Shown: positions 8,770 to 16,237 of the stretch, in pieces | How positions within the stretch are numbered: the stretch's first letter is position 1 | Layout of the letters: every line of letters begins with the position of its first letter | Assembly: GCA_965214375.1 (NCBI GenBank) | Contig: OZ243947.1 | Location: 1,922,001-1,986,000 of the forward strand | Source: Endobugula sp965214375 | GTDB lineage: Bacteria; Pseudomonadota; Gammaproteobacteria; Pseudomonadales; Cellvibrionaceae | Direction: 5' to 3' | Length of the DNA stretch: 64,000 nucleotides | Translations under genes and position numbers: made by a program | Notes under the pieces: model-generated | What the model saw: the letters and a program-made list of their open reading frames with translations, nothing else | Database searches by the model: none | Told to the model about the DNA's origin: nothing

Positions 8770-10125
8770 ATGCTTGATATTGTTATTCTCGCAGCCGGTA
8801 GAGGCTCGCGCATGAAATCGGATTTGCCAAAGGTATTACACCCTATTGCGGGTAAACCAATGGTTGGACATGTCATTGACACCGCCCGACAGCTCACTGA
8901 GCGCCAACTGCATTTGATTGTAGGCCATGGTGCTGATACGGTTCAACAGCAACTCGGCGATCAACATAATTATATTTTACAAGAACAACAGTTGGGTACG
9001 GGTCATGCTGTACAGCAAGCCCTTCCCTTTATCGACGATAATAGCATTGTTCTAATCTTATATGGTGATGTGCCACTTATAGCCAAAGACACGGTACAGA
9101 AATTGATTGATCAGGTTAATAGCCATAGCATGGGTCTATTGACGATCAATTTATCGAACCCAACCGGGTATGGTCGCATAGTACGTGCCACTTCAGGAGA
9201 GGTTAAGGCTATTGTGGAGCAAAAAGACGCCACTGAAGAACAGCAAAACATTTGTGAAGTGAACACCGGTTTTATGGCGGTCAATAGTGCGCACTTAGAA
9301 CAATGGCTGCCTGCACTTTCTAATAATAATGCCCAAGGCGAATATTATCTTACCGATATTATTGCGATGGCACAGCAAGAAGGTATTGTTATCAATACCG
9401 TCCAACCAGCAGCCCACTGGGAAGTGTTAGGCGTTAACGATCGTCGTCAGCAAGCAGAATTGGAACGGGTTTACCAAACCAATCTGGCCGATGCCCTATT
9501 AAAAAAGGGGGTTACTTTACGTGATCCTGCACGCTTTGATTGTCGTGGCAGCATAACGGTTGGGCGTGATGTTATTATTGATGTAAATTGTATTTTTAAA
9601 GGTGATGTGGTTCTCGGTGATGGTGTAACGATAGGTGCTAATAGCACGATTGACAATGCATCCATTGCCGCAGGAAGTACGATAAAAGAAAATTCAATGA
9701 TTCAAGATAGCCAGCTTCACGAGGCTTGTACCGTGGGGCCTTATGCGCGCTTACGTCCTGGCACTGTGCTCGAAAATGGCGCCAAAATAGGAAACTTTGT
9801 TGAAATAAAAAAAGCCGCTATTGGCGCGGGCAGCAAAGTGAATCATTTAAGTTATGTGGGCGATGCAACACTGGGTCGTGATGTAAATATTGGTGCAGGA
9901 ACCATTACCTGCAATTACGACGGCGTGAATAAGCATAAAACAACGATTGAAGACGGTGTGTTTGTTGGCTCTAATTCAGCATTGGTTGCTCCGGTAACCT
10001 TGGAACAGCGGGTGACTATTGGTGCGGGTTCTACCATTAACAAATCGGTAGAAAAAGAAACCTTGTCATTAACACGCTCACCACAAAAAAATATTAAAAA
10101 CTGGAAGCGGCCAGAAAAGAAATAG
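8770..10125 (+). CDS. glmU: Bifunctional UDP-N-acetylglucosamine pyrophosphorylase / glucosamine-1-phosphate N-acetyltransferase
   Basis: GlmU makes UDP-GlcNAc, the precursor of peptidoglycan and LPS. The 451-aa protein has the nucleotidyltransferase domain with the signature LAAGRGSRMKSDLPKVLH at the N-terminus. The acetyltransferase domain (about residues 250-440) is a left-handed beta helix of hexapeptide repeats, with NIGAGTITCNYDG and the C-terminal VEKETLSLTRSPQ. It lies 12 nt upstream of glmS, the enzyme that feeds the same pathway, so the two are probably co-transcribed. Confidence 0.98.
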   Translation: MLDIVILAAGRGSRMKSDLPKVLHPIAGKPMVGHVIDTARQLTERQLHLIVGHGADTVQQQLGDQHNYILQEQQLGTGHAVQQALPFIDDNSIVLILYGDVPLIAKDTVQKLIDQVNSHSMGLLTINLSNPTGYGRIVRATSGEVKAIVEQKDATEEQQNICEVNTGFMAVNSAHLEQWLPALSNNNAQGEYYLTDIIAMAQQEGIVINTVQPAAHWEVLGVNDRRQQAELERVYQTNLADALLKKGVTLRDPARFDCRGSITVGRDVIIDVNCIFKGDVVLGDGVTIGANSTIDNASIAAGSTIKENSMIQDSQLHEACTVGPYARLRPGTVLENGAKIGNFVEIKKAAIGAGSKVNHLSYVGDATLGRDVNIGAGTITCNYDGVNKHKTTIEDGVFVGSNSALVAPVTLEQRVTIGAGSTINKSVEKETLSLTRSPQKNIKNWKRPEKK

Positions 10126-10137
10126 ACTGGAAATACT

Positions 10138-11964
10138 ATGTGCGGAATTGTCGGTGCGGTTGCACAACGTAATGTAACAGAAATTTTATTGGAGGGTCTG
10201 CGTCGCCTCGAGTATCGTGGTTATGACTCTGCAGGTTTTGCTATTTTGGAAGATACTCAAATAGAAATTCGCAAAGCAGCAGGCAAGGTGAGTAATCTGG
10301 AAGAGGCCATTTCAGCAAAGCCCGTGCATGGTGCTTTAGGTATTGCACATACTCGCTGGGCAACCCATGGTAAACCCACCCACGCTAATGCGCATCCGCA
10401 TGCGTCAGACAACATTGCGATTGTGCACAATGGCATTATCGAAAATCATGAACTCTTAAGAAATGAACTCAAACAAAAAGGCTACCATTTTTTAAGTGAT
10501 ACTGACACCGAAGTGGTGGTTCATTTAATTTCTGAGTATTTTAAACGTACCCAAAATTTAAAAGCTGCTGTGCAGGCCAGTATTGATCGCTGTGAAGGAG
10601 CTTATGCTTTGGGTGTGATTTCTCATACCGAACCCGATACATTGATTGCTGCACGTAAAGGCAGCCCTTTAGTTATTGGCGTTGGTATTGAAGAAAACTT
10701 TATTGCTTCAGATCAACTCGCATTGCGGCAAGTCACGGATCAGTTTATTTATTTAGAAGAAGGTGATCTGGCAGAAATCACGGCGACCACGATGACGATC
10801 TTCGATGGTAATGGTCAACGCGTTGAACGTGAAAAAGTCAAACTAACCGATGGTGAACAATCGTCTAGTCGTGGTGAGTATCGCCATTATATGTTGAAAG
10901 AAATTTATGAACAGCCAGCCGTGATTCGCAATACACTACAAGGTCGTTTAGGTAAGGAGCGAGTGCTTGAAGAGTGTTTCGGTCTCAAAGCCAATGCTGT
11001 GTTGGATTGTGTGCAGCATGTCAAAATTATTGCCTGTGGTACTAGTTACCACGCTGGAATGGTCGCTAAATATTGGATAGAAGCGCAAGCTAATTTGCCA
11101 TGCTCGGTTGAAATTGCCAGCGAATTTCGTTATCGCAATGCCTTTGTTGCTGATAACACATTGGTGGTAACGATCTCACAGTCTGGTGAAACGGCAGATA
11201 CACTGGCGGCCCTTAAAAAGGCCAAAGAAAAAGGTATTCTCGCTTCTTTGGCGATTTGTAATGTGCCTAATAGTGCTCTGGTGAGAGAATCCGATTTGTC
11301 ATTGATGACGGAAGCCGGTCCGGAAATTGGTGTGGCATCTACAAAAGCGTTTACCACACAATTGGTGGCCTTGCAGTTGTTAACCATTGTATTGGGTCGA
11401 CGCAATGGGCTGAAGTTGGAGCAGGAAGCGGCCTTGGTTAAAGAATTAAAATCGTTACCCGAGCTGTGTGAAAAAGTGCTCACACTGGATACCGAGATTG
11501 AAAAAACCAGTGAGGCTTTTATAGAAATGCAGCACGCCTTATTTTTAGGGCGAGGCATGCAATACCCCATCGCATTGGAAGGCGCTCTAAAATTGAAAGA
11601 AATTTCCTACATTCATGCTGAAGCCTACCCAGCGGGTGAACTTAAACATGGCCCACTGGCATTGGTCGATGCTGAAATGCCGATTATTGCAGTTGCGCCA
11701 AATGACGATTTACTCGATAAACTCAAATCTAACCTCGAAGAAGTACAGGCGCGTGGCGGCAAACTCTTTGTGTTTGCGGATACCGAAGCCAACTTTACAA
11801 GCACCAAAGACTGTGTGGTGATTGATTTACCCAAAGTCCCCGACCGTCTAGTCCCCATCGTGTTTACCCTGCCGCTACAATTATTTTCTTACCACGTGGC
11901 GGTATTAAAAGGCACCGATGTCGACCAACCTCGCAATCTTGCCAAGTCGGTTACCGTGGAATAG
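10138..11964 (+). CDS. glmS: Glutamine--fructose-6-phosphate aminotransferase
   Basis: GlmS makes glucosamine-6-phosphate from fructose-6-phosphate and glutamine. The 608-aa protein has the catalytic Cys2 (MCGIVGAVAQ), the N-terminal glutaminase domain (RRLEYRGYDSAG, THGKPTHANAHPH) and two SIS sugar-isomerase domains (SQSGETADT, ASTKAFTTQL). It ends QPRNLAKSVTVE; this tail is conserved in the family and lies at the sugar site. The last codons, GTT ACC GTG GAA TAG (11950-11964), are the integration target of the island. From about 11955 onward they are probably supplied by element 1 rather than by the original host gene, whose own end now seems to lie at 41428-41439. Confidence 0.98.
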   Translation: MCGIVGAVAQRNVTEILLEGLRRLEYRGYDSAGFAILEDTQIEIRKAAGKVSNLEEAISAKPVHGALGIAHTRWATHGKPTHANAHPHASDNIAIVHNGIIENHELLRNELKQKGYHFLSDTDTEVVVHLISEYFKRTQNLKAAVQASIDRCEGAYALGVISHTEPDTLIAARKGSPLVIGVGIEENFIASDQLALRQVTDQFIYLEEGDLAEITATTMTIFDGNGQRVEREKVKLTDGEQSSSRGEYRHYMLKEIYEQPAVIRNTLQGRLGKERVLEECFGLKANAVLDCVQHVKIIACGTSYHAGMVAKYWIEAQANLPCSVEIASEFRYRNAFVADNTLVVTISQSGETADTLAALKKAKEKGILASLAICNVPNSALVRESDLSLMTEAGPEIGVASTKAFTTQLVALQLLTIVLGRRNGLKLEQEAALVKELKSLPELCEKVLTLDTEIEKTSEAFIEMQHALFLGRGMQYPIALEGALKLKEISYIHAEAYPAGELKHGPLALVDAEMPIIAVAPNDDLLDKLKSNLEEVQARGGKLFVFADTEANFTSTKDCVVIDLPKVPDRLVPIVFTLPLQLFSYHVAVLKGTDVDQPRNLAKSVTVE

Positions 11965-11977
11965 ATTTCGTTATATA
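11962..11977 (+). repeat. Left end inverted repeat of element 1 (attL arm)
   Basis: TAGATTTCGTTATATA begins with the glmS stop codon and is the exact inverse of 23999-24014. It is the right arm of the predicted attP site. Starting the arm at the stop codon is shared with elements 2 (24031) and 3 (32266). Confidence 0.9.
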
Positions 11978-12014
11978 AAATATAAGATTACCGACCTCCT
12001 TCTTGGGGTCGATG

Positions 12015-12036
12015 TTCGGGTAACAACCCGAATTTT
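12015..12036 (+). terminator. Short hairpin with T-run after glmS
   Basis: TTCGGGT (12015-12021) pairs with ACCCGAA (12026-12032) around a 4-nt loop and is followed by TTTT. It could end the glmS transcript now that the native downstream sequence lies 29 kb away. It overlaps the TTG start of the next gene, so it may also affect that gene. The T-run is short, so its strength is uncertain. Confidence 0.5.
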
Positions 12037-12325
12037 GTCACTTCCCGAAATACCTCCTTCAAGAGAACAACGTCTCTGGTTCATCCATGGTCTTCATATG
12101 GATGGTTGGACCAATAACGAGATTACCAACCTACTGAATTCATCGGGAATGACCTCCCCAAGAGGGGTTTCCTACACACAATCCTTGGTGTGGGTGACCC
12201 TAAACAAATTCAAAAACAGATTAGACCGATTGACCGATAGGACGGTCGAGATCGGACCCCCACAATTTTATCTGAGAAAAATACGGAGGATACCTTGGAA
12301 AAGGTCGTCATCTATGGACGGGTAA
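12035..12325 (+). CDS. Small helix-turn-helix protein at left end of element 1 (candidate excision factor)
   Basis: This 96-aa basic protein resembles a free-standing piece of the DNA-binding 'recombinase' domain of large serine recombinases: EITNLLNSSGMTSPRG, then SYTQSLVWVTLNKFK. It aligns with the proteins at 32348-32590 (IAEKLNQDGVKTPRG) and 24204-24422 (ITKLLNDRGITTHRG), which hold the same left-end place in elements 3 and 2. The start is the TTG at 12035, chosen because the homology begins there; no clear ribosome site is visible. It overlaps the next gene by 31 nt. The place beside attL suggests a recombination directionality factor, which is an inference with no direct proof. Confidence 0.6.
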   Translation: MSLPEIPPSREQRLWFIHGLHMDGWTNNEITNLLNSSGMTSPRGVSYTQSLVWVTLNKFKNRLDRLTDRTVEIGPPQFYLRKIRRIPWKRSSSMDG

Positions 12326-12894
12326 GTACCCTCGATCAGACCACCGATAACCAGTTGATAAAACTAAAAGAGATCGTCTCATCAAACGACTGGAACCTCA
12401 TAGATATCTATGTTGACGAGGGTATATCGGGTACCAAAGGGAGAGACCAACGTCCCGAATTCAACCGATTATGTAAGGATATGATCCGACGGAAATTTAA
12501 TCGGATCTTGGTTTGGGATGTTTCCCGTCTCGGTCGTTCACTCCAACACCTCGTGGAATTTTTGAATGATGTCCAATCAGTGGGATGTGATCTCTATATC
12601 CATCAATCAGGTTTGGATACCTCAACACCCTCTGGTCGAATGATGTTTCAGATGGTCGGGGTCTTCTCAGAATTTGAACGTTCTATGATCAGTGAACGTG
12701 TCAAAACCGGTCTTAATCGGGTTAGGAAACAAGGTAAAAAATTAGGTCAACCAACCAAGATTACAGAGGACCTCGTTCATAACGTCTGGAAGTTAAAGGA
12801 CGAAGGGGAGGGTTTGAAATCGATATCGAAAAAAGTGGGTGTGTCACGATCTACCGTCTACAAAATCACCAAATTTGATAGACCCCACATCTGA
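12295..12894 (+). CDS. Small serine recombinase (resolvase/invertase family), element 1
   Basis: The 199-aa protein has the full resolvase layout. The catalytic domain shows IYGRVSTLDQ with the active serine, VWDVSRLGRS with the arginine pair, and FSEFERSMISERV. A C-terminal Hin-like helix-turn-helix follows (LKSISKKVGVSRSTVYKI). The TTG start at 12295 has a strong GGAGGA ribosome site 6-7 nt upstream. It overlaps the preceding HTH gene, so translation of the two may be coupled. It is distinct from the large recombinase at 22335; elements 2 and 3 also hold one small resolvase each. A likely role is resolving multimers of an excised circle or of tandem copies. Confidence 0.92.
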   Translation: MEKVVIYGRVSTLDQTTDNQLIKLKEIVSSNDWNLIDIYVDEGISGTKGRDQRPEFNRLCKDMIRRKFNRILVWDVSRLGRSLQHLVEFLNDVQSVGCDLYIHQSGLDTSTPSGRMMFQMVGVFSEFERSMISERVKTGLNRVRKQGKKLGQPTKITEDLVHNVWKLKDEGEGLKSISKKVGVSRSTVYKITKFDRPHI

Positions 12895-13546
12895 CTCCTT
12901 ATGTTGTGTTTAAAATCGTAAATCATTGGGGTATGGATTTTATATTTTAAAAAAATTGAAAATATTTTCATTTTCGACGGTTTCGTCGAAATTAAACGTA
13001 TAAATAAACGTGATATATAAAATTATGAGGGGTTCTCATTGAAACCCCATTGGATCACATACGAGACCTGATCCTCCTCAATTGAGAATACAAACCTGTC
13101 GAGATCCACATTCAAATGGATCAGATTTCAGTTAGGTATTCAGATTTTTAAAATGACACACCAAAACCGGAACCGGTGTTTAAATATTCCCGGTAGGACG
13201 AGGGATGATTCACCCTCAATCGATATGGAATTTCACCTGATCGGATCCTTATCGATACCGTAGTTTACTCGAGTGTAAGTGGAGATCGGATTACCCCCCA
13301 CTCCTATTCAATTAGGTTACTCGGATCAGGTTTGACGATGGACTGTATACCCAAGACATCCAGAGACACAGTTTCCCAGAATAGGGTTACTGTGTCTCCA
13401 AACTGAACCCAAGACACAGGATTAAAGAATTTAGAATTTATTCCCGAAGGGAATCTTGACCGAAGGTCAAGGAATCAAGATTTATCCAGAATTCATTTTA
13501 TAAATAATTCAAATATTAGGATTAGAGATAAACCAAGGAAGATCTT
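12895..13546. other. 652-bp gene-free region rich in inverted repeats, element 1
   Basis: No credible gene is seen. Structures include a hairpin TTTCGAC/GTCGAAA (12972-12991), GGGGTT/AACCCC (13029-13048), and a spaced inverted repeat with extra half-sites at 13354-13420. Two back-to-back hairpins, each with a GAA triloop, lie at 13440-13454 and 13455-13471. Candidates are a resolvase res site, an origin of replication for the excised circle, or a structured leader RNA for the gene at 13547. Confidence 0.6.
13354..13420. repeat. Cluster of GACACAG half-sites (res-like)
   Basis: GAGACACAGT (13363-13372) and its perfect inverse ACTGTGTCTC (13389-13398) are flanked by partial copies near 13354 and 13412 (AAGACACAG). 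The pattern of spaced inverted half-sites resembles resolvase binding sites, like the GAGACA cluster at 35836-35953 in element 3. Binding by the 12295 resolvase is inferred. Confidence 0.5.
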
Positions 13547-13765
13547 ATGACAGAAACCGTACTCATTAATTTCTTATGTCCAAGACATCTTAAAAATCGA
13601 TTAGATCACTATTGTGATTACAGACACCTATCTAAGACATCAGTCATTCTAAACACTCTAGAGACTCATTTGAGGAATGAAGAACGGATTTTGAATGAAA
13701 ATCCCAAGAATTCCTTTGAAAACCATAATCACCCAGTGAATCCAATCTTTCCATCGTCTTGGTAG
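13547..13765 (+). CDS. Ribbon-helix-helix-like protein, element 1
   Basis: This 72-aa protein has a short N-terminal strand followed by two helices (ETVLINFLCPRHLKNRLDHY, then LSKTSVILNTLETHLRN), the CopG/Arc-type ribbon-helix-helix pattern. Such proteins are small DNA-binding repressors. ATG 13547 has an AAGGAAG ribosome site. It is followed directly by a small helical protein, the same pairing seen in elements 2 (25737) and 3 (38068). No close named relative is recognised. Confidence 0.6.
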   Translation: MTETVLINFLCPRHLKNRLDHYCDYRHLSKTSVILNTLETHLRNEERILNENPKNSFENHNHPVNPIFPSSW

Positions 13766-13776
13766 AGGGACTGACG

Positions 13777-14028
13777 ATGATGAGATATTCAGAATATATC
13801 GAGGAGAGAAAATCAGGATACCCAAGATGGGTAAGAGGATCGATGATAGCTTTGGTCATGGGAATTACGAAACTCCAGGACCAGATCGAGAATGAGACCG
13901 ATCTCAAGAAACAGAACGATCTGCTTGGAAGACAAAATAAACTGGTTTCCTACATTACGGGGATGGGGGTAGGGATCGATATCGAGGACCGGACCCTAAT
14001 GTCACGATTTAAAACCCGACGAAACTAG
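13777..14028 (+). CDS. Small helical protein, element 1
   Basis: An 83-aa, mostly helical protein with a coiled-coil-like middle (KLQDQIENETDLKKQNDLLGRQNKL). Its first TTG overlaps the preceding gene, but the ATG at 13777 has a GAGGGAC ribosome site at good spacing, so that start is chosen. Function is not recognised. In size and place it parallels the helical proteins at 26189 and 37863. Its stop codon lies inside a terminator hairpin. Confidence 0.6.
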   Translation: MMRYSEYIEERKSGYPRWVRGSMIALVMGITKLQDQIENETDLKKQNDLLGRQNKLVSYITGMGVGIDIEDRTLMSRFKTRRN

Positions 14029-14037
14029 GGTTTTTTT
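14011..14037 (+). terminator. Terminator overlapping the stop codon at 14028
   Basis: AAAACCC and GGGTTTTTTT pair around a 10-nt loop that contains the end of the upstream gene. It ends the 13547-14028 operon. Confidence 0.7.
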
Positions 14038-14151
14038 AACCCTCTGAATTTCCCAACACGAAAACCCCAATTTCAAAGGGATAGAACTCTCATCCAGAGG
14101 GTTCTTTTACCATGTGTTAAAAGAACACCATGGGACAAATCTCTAACCTAT

Positions 14152-14166
14152 CCGTCGTCCTAAATT
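14152..14166 (+). promoter_or_regulatory. Repeated CCGTCGTCCTAAATT upstream site (copy 1)
   Basis: CCGTCGTCCTAAATT occurs here, 74 nt before the gene at 14240, and again at 14482-14496, 76 nt before the gene at 14572. The two leaders share layout and a GGAGA ribosome site. A common regulator or phage-type promoter is inferred. Confidence 0.55.
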
Positions 14167-14239
14167 AAATACCCAAGGTCTCCTACAATAGGATTATCAG
14201 ATCGGGATGGTCCTGATCGATAATTTAAAGGAGACCATT

Positions 14240-14392
14240 ATGAAACACGACTTAGACCTACGACAGACCATTGATCAATTCCTCCCAAACGGAGGTCAGA
14301 TCACCAAATGTCCCACCAAACAAGCTATTGGATATGAACCCCAAAAAACTCATGTCCGTTCGAGGTCCAAAAAATATTATAGGTCTTATTAA
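14240..14392 (+). CDS. Small basic hypothetical protein, element 1
   Basis: A 50-aa protein, MKHDLDLRQTIDQFLPNGG and onward, with a strongly basic end (RSRSKKYYRSY). ATG 14240 has an AAAGGAGA ribosome site at good spacing; the longer frame from 14207 lacks one. It is a single-gene unit with the shared CCGTCGTCC leader and its own terminator, so it appears to be expressed on its own. The family is not recognised; short ORFs of this style occur in phage and satellite genomes. Confidence 0.6.
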   Translation: MKHDLDLRQTIDQFLPNGGQITKCPTKQAIGYEPQKTHVRSRSKKYYRSY

Positions 14393-14427
14393 GACCCCAC
14401 CTACACAAATCAAAATCAGACCGACCT

Positions 14428-14453
14428 AAAGACCCATTTCGGGTCTTTTTTTG
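14428..14453 (+). terminator. Terminator after the 50-aa gene
   Basis: AAAGACCC (14428-14435), loop ATTTC, then GGGTCTTTTTTT. A compact stem with a clear T-run that isolates the small gene from the next one. Confidence 0.85.
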
Positions 14454-14481
14454 ATTCAATCCGGACAAATCTTGAACCAAA

Positions 14482-14496
14482 CCGTCGTCCTAAATT
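14482..14496 (+). promoter_or_regulatory. Repeated CCGTCGTCCTAAATT upstream site (copy 2)
   Basis: Second exact copy of the 15-nt site at 14152-14166, here in front of the truncated recombinase paralogue at 14572. The region from here to the start codon also ends in a GGAGA ribosome site, so the two genes probably share control. Confidence 0.55.
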
Positions 14497-14571
14497 CCAT
14501 TCCGATGATCCTTTAAAATTAGATCATAAGGTCGGGAAATGGTTCCCGATCCATGATCAAAGGAGATCAAA

Positions 14572-15528
14572 ATGTCTAAATTGAAAACTAAAGATTATAT
14601 TAAACCTAATATCACCGGAACCCTTCATATCTACACCCGGGTGTCCACTACTTCTCAGGAGGAAGAGGGTACTTCTCTTGAAACCCAACTGGAACAGGGA
14701 ATTGAGAGATCGACAAAACTTGGGTTTACCCATCGACACTGGGATGAAGGAGAAAAGTCAATTACAAGGGATGACTTATCAATTTCTCCCGTGTTATCCA
14801 ATCTTCTGAATGAGATCGACGAGGGGAACGTCAGACATCTCTTCGTCTGGAATACCGACTGTCTAAGTCGAAATATTAATACCTGGAATATTATCCGACT
14901 GAAACTGATCCAGAACGAGGTGACCCTCCATACCCCAACCGGAGAGCAGGTACTGAGTGACCCCACGACGAATTTGATGTTGGGGATCATGAGTGAAATG
15001 TCGGACTATGAAAAAGAAAAACGAGTTAATTATATCCAGTTCAGATCGAAACTTGGGTTGAATACAGAGAATTATACGAAACCGAATATCATTCAATTGT
15101 CTGATGGTTTCCATGTTGTTGAAGGATATGAAGATTGGCCAATTTATCCAGTACCCAGTTCGATGGAAACAAATTATGTCCGTTTATCCGATGGTACCCA
15201 TGTTGAGGGATATGTTGATGAACGGTCTATGGAGGATACTGAAAATATTAAAGAAATGTACCTCCTCAGGTTTCCTGTGGAAGATTTCATAGAAAATTAT
15301 GAATTGTGGAACAATACCCCACATGATTACCCACTTACATTGGATAGTACGTACTCACCGAACTGTGTAATTTATTTTTGGTATAGATATATCGTTGAAG
15401 TTATCGAAGTAATGAAAGATTACGAACAAAAGGTTCTTGGATTTCTGTCTCGTTCAGAGACCAATAATGTCATTAAAAATGACTCTATAGGTGATATTAA
15501 TTCAAAACAGGTTTCGACGGTTATTTAA
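14572..15528 (+). CDS. Catalytic-domain-only recombinase paralogue lacking key residues ('decoy')
   Basis: The 318-aa protein copies the N-terminal catalytic domain of the large recombinase at 22335 (about residues 16-145; the first roughly 95 nt of the match are nearly identical) and then changes to unrelated sequence. The active serine (YTRVSTTSQ) remains. However, the arginine of WNTDRLSRN is cysteine (WNTDCLSRN), and the Glu-Arg of the TERFRLG helix is Asn-Tyr. The DNA-binding zinc and coiled-coil domains are absent. Its tail is acidic and aromatic-rich, with two repeats of LSDGxHVxEGY. ATG 14572 has AAAGGAGA in front. A catalytically dead partner or inhibitor of the large recombinase is inferred; a decaying gene fragment is the alternative. 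Confidence 0.75.
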   Translation: MSKLKTKDYIKPNITGTLHIYTRVSTTSQEEEGTSLETQLEQGIERSTKLGFTHRHWDEGEKSITRDDLSISPVLSNLLNEIDEGNVRHLFVWNTDCLSRNINTWNIIRLKLIQNEVTLHTPTGEQVLSDPTTNLMLGIMSEMSDYEKEKRVNYIQFRSKLGLNTENYTKPNIIQLSDGFHVVEGYEDWPIYPVPSSMETNYVRLSDGTHVEGYVDERSMEDTENIKEMYLLRFPVEDFIENYELWNNTPHDYPLTLDSTYSPNCVIYFWYRYIVEVIEVMKDYEQKVLGFLSRSETNNVIKNDSIGDINSKQVSTVI

Positions 15529-16237
15529 GTCGTGATCGACCTGGGAACTCTCCCTTAGAAACTGATTCACACACCTGTTGTCCTCTTTTGAGATACCTCC
15601 GAATTTGACGGATTTGATCTTCGTCAAAACGGAGGTTTCCTTTTTTATCCCTCATAGGTTTCATTCCTAAAATGAATGGAATCCATTGACTACGGGGACG
15701 GGATTTGAACCATTCAATCACCTTGAAACAAAAATCGGTATTAACCGGAGGTTTATCGAGGTCGATCCATATCGTGTAAATCAGAAGTTGTTCATAAAGG
15801 GGTTTTCCTCGGACTTCCTTCCCCCCTGTAAATTCGTAACTTCCAAATCCGATGTTTTTCGATTTAACGGTATCAGGGTCGATACCGAGTTCGATGAGAC
15901 GTTCGGTCTGTTTATCTTCAATCAAAGATTTGACCATCTTCATGGTCTTACTGACTGGTTGGTTTAAAGGGATAGAGACTGTCATTTCGTTAGGGTTTGA
16001 GGGTTTACGACTTACCTCTCGAACCTCTGACCCGCATAGGTGTTTATGTCCCTTCCACCAATCATCGAAGGAGACATTTGTCACGTCTCCCCAGTCACGA
16101 TAATAGTCCTTGGATTTTCTCAGGTTTGATTGGAGATCGGGATCTCGATGACAGAGTTTGTAGAACTCGAACCAGAGACGAATATGTTGTCTTCGGGATT
16201 TTACGGTCGGTTGTCTCAACGTTAATCCCCCGACCAA
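15521..16237 (-). CDS. FDxWW-motif core protein, element 1
   Basis: An unrecognised 238-aa protein. It shares a pattern with proteins in elements 2 (24488) and 3 (33375): an aromatic WFEFYKL helix, then YRDWG, then FDDWWKGHKHL, and near the end a C-x-S-x-GEFPG segment (CKGIFP in element 2). Being in all three elements makes it a core gene rather than cargo. The TTG start at 16237 directly abuts the hsdR stop, so it is the fourth gene of the hsd transcript; an internal TTG nearby is possible. Its 3' end overlaps the convergent gene at 14572 by 8 nt. Confidence 0.65.
   Translation of the reverse strand: MVGGLTLRQPTVKSRRQHIRLWFEFYKLCHRDPDLQSNLRKSKDYYRDWGDVTNVSFDDWWKGHKHLCGSEVREVSRKPSNPNEMTVSIPLNQPVSKTMKMVKSLIEDKQTERLIELGIDPDTVKSKNIGFGSYEFTGGKEVRGKPLYEQLLIYTIWIDLDKPPVNTDFCFKVIEWFKSRPRSQWIPFILGMKPMRDKKGNLRFDEDQIRQIRRYLKRGQQVCESVSKGEFPGRSRLK

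Noticed and set aside
13386..13394. GTTACTGTG as a further glmS-end copy inside element 1
   Set aside because: The match stops before the Glu and stop codons, no end repeat is near, and it is part of a separate inverted repeat.
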